Below, one piece after another: positions 5,943-10,975 of a DNA stretch of 10,975 bases. Made by a program: the position numbers and the translations under genes. The stretch covers positions 1 through 10,975 of the forward strand of contig CAKSVM010000095.1 of the NCBI GenBank assembly GCA_934503195.1. Reading direction: 5' to 3'. The notes beneath the pieces are model-generated. The model was not told the origin of the DNA and made no database searches. It worked only from the letters and a program-made list of their open reading frames with translations. Source of the DNA: an uncultured Eubacteriales bacterium (GTDB taxonomy: Bacteria > Bacillota > Clostridia > Oscillospirales > CAG-272). Numbering within the stretch: position 1 is the first letter of the stretch; each line of letters opens with the position of its first letter.

Positions 5943-5971
5943 CGGGGTGCATCTTTTTTGTACACGGTAGG

Positions 5972-6002
5972 TGGTGGAGCTGACGGGAATCGAACCCGTG
6001 TC
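5972..6002 (-). other. Putative ICE attachment site at the ssrA 3' end
   Basis: The T-arm, acceptor strand and CCA of tmRNA lie here, and element-type genes begin right after. The 3' ends of tmRNA and tRNA genes are known integration targets for tyrosine recombinases, because a copy on the element keeps the gene whole. I see no second copy of this segment in the window in direct orientation, so the other attachment end would lie left of position 1. The exact crossover cannot be placed from one end. Confidence 0.5.
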
Positions 6003-6317
6003 CGAAAATCCATCCACACAGCTTTCTCCGGGTGCATCCGCTCTTTTAGAATTCCCTCTCAGGCGCGCCGGACGGCAGGCTCAGACGATCGGTAGCCCTT
6101 TTTTGCGTGGCGGCTTCAAGGGCGAAAAGGCCGCGCACGTTCACTGCTCTTTGACGCCCTTATGAGAGCCGCAGTACTCTCTCACAGGACGGCCGCGCTT
6201 AGGCGGCAGCTAATTCAGTATTAGCGTTTAATTTTAAGTTTTGCCAATTTTTAAGAGATCAGGCGTCTCTACCCGCTTACCATGCTTCAAAATCCCCGTC
6301 GAAACCTTTACAGCCCC
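5972..6317 (-). ncRNA. ssrA: Transfer-messenger RNA (tmRNA)
   Basis: A one-piece tmRNA of 346 nt that rescues stalled ribosomes with SmpB. The 5' GGGGCTG pairs with CAGCTCC near the 3' end, followed by discriminator A and an encoded CCA (5972-5974). The T-arm is ACGGG, TTCGATT loop, CCCGT. The 5' part carries the conserved GGTTTCGACGGGG. The tag frame ends in codons for NANTELAAA and TAA (stop at 6199-6201). The expected resume codon GCA (6242-6244) has A at position -4, as in known tmRNAs, but from it the frame reads AKLKIKR and stops. Removing one A from the AAAA run at 6239-6242 would give ANLKLNANTELAAA. The gene lies 31 bases after smpB. No clear separate promoter is seen, so it may be made from the smpB transcript and trimmed. 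Confidence 0.95.
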
Positions 6318-6348
6318 ATAAGTTTTTCTGAAGCCCGCGAAACTTTTG

Positions 6349-6828
6349 CTAAATTCCGTATCTTGACGACGACTTCATCGCGCGCTCAATGTCACGATCG
6401 GCCTGCTTTGCCGCCGCCGCGTCGCGCTTGTCATAGAGCTTCTTGCCTTTGCAGAGCCCGATCTCAAGCTTTACCTTCGACCCTCTGAAATAGATCGAGA
6501 GCGGCACAAGCGTCAGCCCCTGCTGAGTCACCGTTCCGAGAAGCTTGTTGATCTCTTTTCTGTGCATCAGAAGCTTTCTCGTGCGGATCGGATCGCGATT
6601 GAAAATATTCCCCTGCTCGTACGGGCTTATGTGCATTCCCCAGACGAACAGCTCGCCTTTGTCAATCGAACAGTATGAATCCTTGAGATTCACTCCGCCC
6701 CGCCGTATCGACTTCACTTCCGTGCCGAAAAGCTCTATCCCGGCTTCGTAGGTGTCAAGAACGAAATAGTCATGCCGGGCTTTTTTATTCGGCGCGATAA
6801 GCTTTGTCCCCGCCTTGTTCTCGGCCAT
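6349..6828 (-). CDS. smpB: SsrA-binding protein SmpB
   Basis: A 159-residue cytoplasmic RNA-binding protein that carries tmRNA into stalled ribosomes. Family hallmarks are present: NKKARHDYFVLDTYEAGI, then GTEVKSIRRGGVNLKDSY, ELFVWGMHISPY, RTRKLLMHRKEI, and the basic tail GLCKGKKLYDKRDAAAAKQADRDIERA that enters the mRNA channel. Length is normal for the family. I place the start at ATG 6828 (MAENKAGTK), with AAAGGA nine bases upstream. A GTG at 6846 would extend the frame by six codons, but that codon directly abuts the ribosome binding site, which would then lie inside the gene. The partner ssrA follows directly, and a promoter lies at 6858-6886. The gene is complete and shows no sign of damage from the neighbouring element. 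Confidence 0.97.
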   Translation of the reverse strand: MAENKAGTKLIAPNKKARHDYFVLDTYEAGIELFGTEVKSIRRGGVNLKDSYCSIDKGELFVWGMHISPYEQGNIFNRDPIRTRKLLMHRKEINKLLGTVTQQGLTLVPLSIYFRGSKVKLEIGLCKGKKLYDKRDAAAAKQADRDIERAMKSSSRYGI

Positions 6829-6857
6829 GACTTCACATCCTTTCACGTCTTTATTCC

Positions 6858-6886
6858 ATTATACCACACGTTTGTGAATATATCAT
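6858..6886 (-). promoter_or_regulatory. Sigma-A type promoter of smpB(-ssrA)
   Basis: On the minus strand a perfect TATAAT (6858-6863) is preceded, after 17 bases, by ATGATA (6881-6886), a four-of-six match to TTGACA. Transcription would start about 20 bases before the smpB start codon and its AAAGGA site. Since ssrA follows smpB by 31 bases, this promoter may serve both. Confidence 0.75.
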
Positions 6887-6950
6887 GAACGCTCCGGATA
6901 TTTTTTGGATATAATCAAAGTTTCACATTCCGGCGTCCGACAAAATCCGC

Positions 6951-6975
6951 GGGCGACGCCATAACGGCGCCGCCC
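6951..6975 (-). terminator. GC-rich hairpin after the beta-helix lipoprotein gene
   Basis: The ten-base arms GGGCGACGCC (6951-6960) and GGCGCCGCCC (6966-6975) pair fully in minus-strand RNA with one G-U pair and a five-base loop. It begins seven bases after the stop codon. The following T-run is short (TTTT a few bases on), so termination may be partial. It separates the lipoprotein gene from smpB. Confidence 0.6.
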
Positions 6976-6982
6976 GGTTTGC

Positions 6983-9259
6983 TTATTTTTCTTCCGCTTC
7001 GTCTTCCATTATGAAGCAGAGAACCGGATCGTCCTCAAGGAAATACGTCTTCAATGTCCCTGCCGCCGTGCCGTCAAACGGCAGTCTCTTTCCGCCAACG
7101 TAGCTGAAGATCTGTCCGTACGGCTGAACATATGTGTTGTGTTTGAACTTGTACAGTCCGACGCCTTCGTCTTTCAGAATCGTGACAAGATAGCCTGTGC
7201 AGCGGTCAAAGATGTTGTTCTCGGTCACATAGTTCTCGGTGACGTCGGGCATACTTCCGAGCGAGTACATCGGCGCGCCGCCCTCGCGTCCCTTGCAGCC
7301 CCAGCCGTAGCCGCCCATCCGGCAGAAATTGTCGTGAACATAGACGTTCGTCGTCTTTCTCGTCGTGCCCTCTCCACCCGACGCGTTGTAGTACTCGATC
7401 GACCAGAAGCAGTACTCGATCAGGTTGTCGTAGTACTCGACGTCGTTCATATTGTTTACCTTGGTGGTTGCAGATACGTTGAACTGATGCGTGATTCCGG
7501 TGTCGTAGATCTGATACATCCAGTTGTTGTAGACCTTGTAGCCGTCAACGCCGCCGTAAACCTCGACCGCGTTTCCGTATCTCGTCGTGTTCGCGCCGTT
7601 GAATCCTTTGAGCACTGAGCCGCCCAGCCAGTCGAAGAGGCAGTTTCTGACGGTCAGGTTCTTCGTTGTTCCGAAGCCGACGCCGTGCGAGCCGGTCAGC
7701 ATGATGTGAAGATTGTCGACGATGACGTCGGTGCTTCCGCCGCCTCCGATCGCGTTGCCCGAGGTTCCGATCTCGATCGACTTGAATCTCTTTCCGGGAT
7801 TCTCCTCACTGTAGAGGAAGAGTTCGTTCGTTTCAAGATCCGACCAGAACTGGAGATCGCCGTCAAGATCCTTCGCGCCCGTGAAGCCGCCCGCTCCGGC
7901 GATGCGCAGCGTTCCGACCGTCTCCTCGTAGTTTCCGATCTCGCCCGAGTAGTCGAAGAGGATGATTCCGACGTTTTCGAGCTTGCTGTGATACTTCCAG
8001 ACGTTCTCGTACTCAGTCTCTTCCCAGTCCATCGGGTCGGCGTAGTTTCTCGCCGACGCGTTGATCACCGGCTTGTCGCCCTCGCCGTAGGCCGAGTAGG
8101 TGACTCCGGATTTCGCGGTGAACTTGCCGCGGAAGGTGTCGCCGCGCCTGAAGAGCACGACGTCGCCCTTGACGAAGATGATCTTCCCGAGCTCCGAGAG
8201 CGATTTCTTCGGCTTTTCGGGCGAGAGACCGTCGTTCGAGTCGTCGCCGTCGGCCGCGAAGTAGTAGACCTTGCGTCCGTCCTTCACCTCATATTCCGAC
8301 TTCGACTCAAGCACGGCCTTCTTCATTTCTTCGGCCTTCTTGTCAAGCTCAGCCATGAGCTTGTCGTCCATGATCTTCATGTTTTCATTCACCTCCGTTT
8401 TTTCGAGCTTCAGACTCTGATCGATCGTCAGATTTCCGTCCTTGACATTCGATTTCATCCATTCGCGGAGCATATCCACGCTCGACGAGAGATCAGATAA
8501 AAATCCGCAGCTCACCTTAAGCGACTCGCCGCCCACGCAGGAATTCTCGAAGGGCTTGCTCTTCGGATCATTATAGGTATAGAACGAAATCTGTCCGTCG
8601 GTCGGATCCTCGGCGACCGTTCTCGCGGTGACCTTGAGTGTGACTCCGTAATCGTCGGAAATCATCTGGCGGAAATTCTCGGCGAGCGACTGCGCGATTG
8701 CGTTTCCCGTCTGATAAACTATCTCGCAGTCCGAAAGCTCGCGGCTTCCGAGCTTTATCGACTTGTATGCGTAGTCACCGGTATGTACATATAGTTCGCC
8801 GTCGGGGACGTAGACATTGCCGTCCGAGACGTAGTTTTCGAGGAAGTAGTCAAGAGCCTCGGAGAGCGAATCCCCGCCCGCGATCAGGATCTTGTTTCCC
8901 TTTCTCGCGATCAGCCAGTCGCGGTTCTTCGGGATCTCGGACGCGACCTCGCGGTACTCGTCGCGGTCGGTGCGGCCGACGAGGATCTCGTACTCAGGCA
9001 TCGCGAATTTCGGGTTGCCCTCCTTGTAGAAGTCGGTTCCCATCTTGAAGTCGACTCCGGTCAGCTCGGCGAGCTTTTTCCGAAGCTCGATCGCGGTATC
9101 CTTGCCGGGATACGAATCGTTGTCGGGGCGTGTGATGACGAAATTCGTCGCGCCGTCCTTTATAATCGCGTCGGCCTCATTGAACTTCTTCGTCTCTGAA
9201 CACGACGCGGCGAAAAGGATCATCAGCACCGCCATGAAAAATATCAGTGTTTTTTTCAC
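6983..9259 (-). CDS. Surface lipoprotein with duplicated N-terminal domain and right-handed beta-helix
   Basis: A 758-residue protein, probably exported and lipid-anchored. A type II signal peptide ends in FAASC with Cys20 as the anchor. Residues about 30-160 (YEILVGRTDRDEY, then WLIARKGNKILIAGGDS) resemble the alpha-glucuronidase-N-like/DUF4838-associated domain. Residues about 175-290 seem to be a shorter, diverged second copy. A charged helical stretch spans about 292-325. From 331 (VYYFAADGDDSNDGLSPEKPKKSL) begins the DUF1565-like opening of a parallel beta-helix, followed by many GxxNLTVRN- and NVYVHDN-like rungs to about 735. Such proteins bind or cut polysaccharides outside the cell; no catalytic residues can be fixed here. 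The start is GTG with GAGGAG eight bases before it; the nearby ATG frame stops at once. It has its own strong promoter and a terminator. Confidence 0.85.
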   Translation of the reverse strand: MKKTLIFFMAVLMILFAASCSETKKFNEADAIIKDGATNFVITRPDNDSYPGKDTAIELRKKLAELTGVDFKMGTDFYKEGNPKFAMPEYEILVGRTDRDEYREVASEIPKNRDWLIARKGNKILIAGGDSLSEALDYFLENYVSDGNVYVPDGELYVHTGDYAYKSIKLGSRELSDCEIVYQTGNAIAQSLAENFRQMISDDYGVTLKVTARTVAEDPTDGQISFYTYNDPKSKPFENSCVGGESLKVSCGFLSDLSSSVDMLREWMKSNVKDGNLTIDQSLKLEKTEVNENMKIMDDKLMAELDKKAEEMKKAVLESKSEYEVKDGRKVYYFAADGDDSNDGLSPEKPKKSLSELGKIIFVKGDVVLFRRGDTFRGKFTAKSGVTYSAYGEGDKPVINASARNYADPMDWEETEYENVWKYHSKLENVGIILFDYSGEIGNYEETVGTLRIAGAGGFTGAKDLDGDLQFWSDLETNELFLYSEENPGKRFKSIEIGTSGNAIGGGGSTDVIVDNLHIMLTGSHGVGFGTTKNLTVRNCLFDWLGGSVLKGFNGANTTRYGNAVEVYGGVDGYKVYNNWMYQIYDTGITHQFNVSATTKVNNMNDVEYYDNLIEYCFWSIEYYNASGGEGTTRKTTNVYVHDNFCRMGGYGWGCKGREGGAPMYSLGSMPDVTENYVTENNIFDRCTGYLVTILKDEGVGLYKFKHNTYVQPYGQIFSYVGGKRLPFDGTAAGTLKTYFLEDDPVLCFIMEDEAEEK

Positions 9260-9300
9260 TTTTTCATCTCCTCATGTGAAATATATACTTTGTATGTACT

Positions 9301-9329
9301 ATTATACACCATTTCTTCGGAAAAGTCAA
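9301..9329 (-). promoter_or_regulatory. Strong sigma-A promoter of the beta-helix lipoprotein gene
   Basis: On the minus strand TTGACT (9324-9329) and TATAAT (9301-9306) are separated by exactly 17 bases, matching 11 of 12 consensus positions. It lies about 40 bases upstream of the GTG start at 9259 and just after the terminator at 9352-9385, so the gene is its own transcription unit. No operator-like repeat is evident next to it. Confidence 0.9.
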
Positions 9330-9351
9330 TACACTTTTCGATTATTTATAA

Positions 9352-9385
9352 TTTAACAAAGAAAAGGCCGGGCGAACCGACCTTT
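9352..9385 (-). terminator. Intrinsic terminator of the acyltransferase-acetyltransferase operon
   Basis: Nine-base arms AAAGGCCGG (9363-9371) and CCGACCTTT (9377-9385) pair in minus-strand RNA with one G-U pair and a five-base loop. The stem is followed by TCTTTGTT. It starts eight bases after the acetyltransferase stop and ends just before the lipoprotein promoter. Confidence 0.85.
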
Positions 9386-9393
9386 CACGTGAT

Positions 9394-10023
9394 TTATTCA
9401 ATTACCTCGCAGTCGCCGAGGATTTCGGGCTTGTTTGCCATCGAATCGGCCTCGGTGATCGTCCGGATGACGCGGCAGGGATTTCCGGCGGCGAAGCTGT
9501 TCGCCGGGATCGGGCGGGTGACGACGCTTCCCGCGCCGATGACGCATCCGTCGCCGATCGTGACTCCGGGGAGGATCGTGACGTTGGCGCAGATCCAGCA
9601 GCGGTTTCCGATGTGAACCGGCTTCGCGTAGCAGAGCCGCTTCTCGCTTCCGTCGGGGCATCTCAGAGCCTTTCGTTCGGAGGCGATCATCGGGTGAATC
9701 GGCGTGACGATCGTGACGTTCGGACCGAAGTCGCAGTTGTCGCCGATCGTGACCTCGCAGTCGTCCTGACAGGTGAAGTTGAAGTTGAAGAAGCAGTGGT
9801 GGCCGATCTTCGTGTGGACGCCGTAGTGGAAGGTTATCGGACCCTGAAATGAGGTTCCCTCCTTGAGCTCGCCGAGGATCTGGCGGAGTATTTCGCGTCT
9901 GGCCTCGGGCTGATACTCGTTCAGCGTGTTGTACTTCTGATTAAGCATATGCGTGCGCTTCTTGATTTCGACTCTCCAGTCCTCCGAAGCCCAGTACATC
10001 ATTCCGTTTCCATTGTCAAGCAT
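9394..10023 (-). CDS. Sugar O-acetyltransferase, maltose acetyltransferase/NodL/LacA type
   Basis: A 209-residue left-handed beta-helix enzyme that moves acetyl from acetyl-CoA to a sugar hydroxyl in the cytoplasm. Residues 1-55 are the helical maltose acetyltransferase cap (YNTLNEYQPEARREILRQIL). Hexapeptide rungs follow from about 60 (IGHHCFFNFNFTC, VTIGDNCDFGPNVTIVTP), then VHIGNRCWICANVTILPGV and VIGAGSVVTRPIPANSFAAGNP. His110 in VTPIHPM corresponds to the catalytic histidine of LacA-type enzymes. Length is normal with a short acidic C-tail. The ATG has AAGGAG about eight bases upstream. It follows the membrane acyltransferase by 14 bases in one operon, suggesting joint modification of a cell-surface or capsular sugar. 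The true acceptor is unknown; the family name 'maltose' is not evidence for maltose. Confidence 0.92.
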   Translation of the reverse strand: MLDNGNGMMYWASEDWRVEIKKRTHMLNQKYNTLNEYQPEARREILRQILGELKEGTSFQGPITFHYGVHTKIGHHCFFNFNFTCQDDCEVTIGDNCDFGPNVTIVTPIHPMIASERKALRCPDGSEKRLCYAKPVHIGNRCWICANVTILPGVTIGDGCVIGAGSVVTRPIPANSFAAGNPCRVIRTITEADSMANKPEILGDCEVIE

Positions 10024-10037
10024 TGTGATTCTCCTTT

Positions 10038-10975
10038 TTATTTTTTCACGAGCTGTGAATTTTCCTCAGATTTTTTCCTTACCTTCCCCGCGGCGAACCC
10101 GACGCCCGAGGAGATTCCGTTATATATCACGTTCAGTACGAACGAGAGCGCAAGTGAGCAGACAAAGACCGCCGGGACGATCACCGGATACCATTCAAGC
10201 CGGTGGGTCATCACCTTCACCGCGGCGTTCAGCTCGGCGTAGAAAAGATTGTCGAAGATGTACGACACAAGATATCCGCCAAGACAGCAGTCAGAGAGGA
10301 TCATGAGGAATCTTTTGAGCCACACCGGATAGTTTCCGGTTTTTATCGACGACAGGAAGCTGAAGAGGAAGAAGGTCATGATGACGTTCGGCAGTCCGTG
10401 CCAGTCGTTGTAGACGACCCAAGCGAAGTATCCGCCCCAGCTGCGGTAGTAGTTAAAGAGTCCGAAAAGGACGACGCAGGCGAAACAGATCGCTATCTTC
10501 TGCCACTGCTTTAATTTCAGCGGGAACTCGCGGAGGAACGCGCCGAGAAAATAATAGGTCAGCGGATAAATCCTCGTCCACCAGTCGGGCAGAATCTGAC
10601 GGTAATCGGTCGAGAGATAGGGAGTCTTCCACCAGCCCTTGACCTCGAAGATGTAGATATTCGTCATCGTCGGAAGCGACGAGAGAACGACAAAGGTCAC
10701 GATAAGCGCGAGCTTCGCCTTTTTTGACGGCAGATTATTCCAGATGAGATTCAGGAAAGGAATCAGCAGGAAGAGCCCTATGTACATCTCGATGTACCAC
10801 GAGTAGTTCGCCGTCTTGTAGCTGAGTATTCCCCAGAGCGTGTTGTCAAGCGTGATTTTGTGGTGAAAGACGATCACCTTGTAGATAAGGCAGGCAAGAC
10901 TCGCCAGAAGGTAGATTCCGAGCGTCTTCGTGATCCCCTTGTAATACTTCGCCGACAGCGTTTTCTTATTCATCA
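10038..10975 (-). CDS. Membrane acyltransferase, acyltransferase-3 family (partial, N-terminus off right edge)
   Basis: At least 311 residues are visible, with about eight to nine hydrophobic segments joined by short basic loops, ending in a cytoplasmic basic tail (GKVRKKSEEN). The order of helices and the YSWYIEMYIGLFLLIPFLN segment (about 57-75) are those of family-3 membrane acyltransferases (OafA/YiaD-like), which acetylate or acylate exported polysaccharides. The N-terminal helices with the family's catalytic histidine are not here, and the first visible Met at 10973 falls in the middle of the expected fold. I therefore treat the gene as continuing past the right edge, not as starting there. 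It lies 14 bases before the sugar acetyltransferase, a pairing common in surface polysaccharide loci. Whether the missing part is intact cannot be judged. Confidence 0.8.
   Translation of the reverse strand, partial: MNKKTLSAKYYKGITKTLGIYLLASLACLIYKVIVFHHKITLDNTLWGILSYKTANYSWYIEMYIGLFLLIPFLNLIWNNLPSKKAKLALIVTFVVLSSLPTMTNIYIFEVKGWWKTPYLSTDYRQILPDWWTRIYPLTYYFLGAFLREFPLKLKQWQKIAICFACVVLFGLFNYYRSWGGYFAWVVYNDWHGLPNVIMTFFLFSFLSSIKTGNYPVWLKRFLMILSDCCLGGYLVSYIFDNLFYAELNAAVKVMTHRLEWYPVIVPAVFVCSLALSFVLNVIYNGISSGVGFAAGKVRKKSEENSQLVKK

Larger units (their letters stand above)
5852..5959 (+). repeat. Short direct repeats near the ssrA junction
   Basis: TGCATCTTTTTT occurs at 5852-5863 and at 5948-5959 in the same orientation. 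GGGTGCATC at 5945-5953 is repeated inside tmRNA at 6030-6038. Repeats with this spacing beside an integration target can be arm-type sites for a tyrosine recombinase. The T-rich part lowers the weight of the match. Confidence 0.4.

Noticed and set aside
5972..6050. Separate tRNA gene at this place
   Set aside because: The T-arm and CCA are present but no anticodon arm follows; the 5' acceptor strand lies at 6311-6317, which makes it the tRNA-like part of tmRNA.
6829..6846. GTG start six codons upstream for smpB
   Set aside because: The AAAGGA site that serves ATG 6828 lies inside that extension, and SmpB proteins begin close to the chosen Met.
7685..8500. Plus-strand open frame of 271 codons opposite the beta-helix lipoprotein gene
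   Set aside because: It is the antisense shadow of a GC-rich gene. It has Arg/Val/Asp-biased composition, no ribosome binding site, and the minus strand has a clear lipoprotein with promoter and terminator.
1..10975. CRISPR array, riboswitch or insertion sequence
   Set aside because: I saw no regularly spaced repeats, no recognisable riboswitch core in the leaders, and no transposase frame or terminal inverted repeats on either strand.

Overview
The window looks like a chromosomal fragment of an uncultured gut-type Clostridia (Bacillota). The evidence is AGGAGG-type ribosome binding sites, consensus sigma-A promoters, an smpB-ssrA pair, and a module of proteins (DUF6133, YodL/DUF3846, DUF3849, DUF1281) that I know mainly from integrative and conjugative elements (ICEs) of Clostridia. 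Every gene I accept lies on the minus strand, so transcription runs from high to low coordinates. The taxonomic placement is inference from gene content.

Region A (1-5971) is the terminal part of an apparent ICE lying directly against the 3' end of ssrA. In transcription order it carries an unrecognised acidic protein (4905-5717), an Api92/DUF1281-like protein with an LPD28-like tail, a D12-class DNA adenine methylase, two small AbrB-like proteins, a DUF3849 protein, then a pilus-like block. That block holds two near-identical small DUF6133 proteins on either side of a YodL-DUF3846 protein, followed by an A24 prepilin peptidase (TadV/CpaA type) and the start of a SAF-domain CpaB-like protein that runs off the left edge. 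The order pilin, prepilin peptidase, CpaB matches the start of Tad/Flp pilus loci. The DUF6133 proteins are therefore the best pilin candidates of an ICE-encoded Tad-like apparatus. No integrase or excisionase is visible; these would be expected beyond the left edge.

Region B (5738-5971) is a non-coding junction packed with structure: a terminator or attenuator just upstream of the ICE operon, a 12-base inverted copy of the tmRNA T-arm sequence, a 17-base perfect palindrome, short direct repeats, and a bidirectional terminator behind ssrA.

Region C (5972-6886) is the host trans-translation pair: tmRNA (ssrA) and smpB with its promoter. The tmRNA tag frame appears shifted by one base in a four-A run, which is either a sequence error or an unusual tag.

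Region D (6951-10975) is chromosomal surface-related content: a 758-residue lipoprotein with a probable right-handed beta-helix under its own strong promoter, then a maltose acetyltransferase-like hexapeptide enzyme, and a membrane acyltransferase-3 family protein cut by the right edge. The last two form a tight operon ended by a clear terminator.
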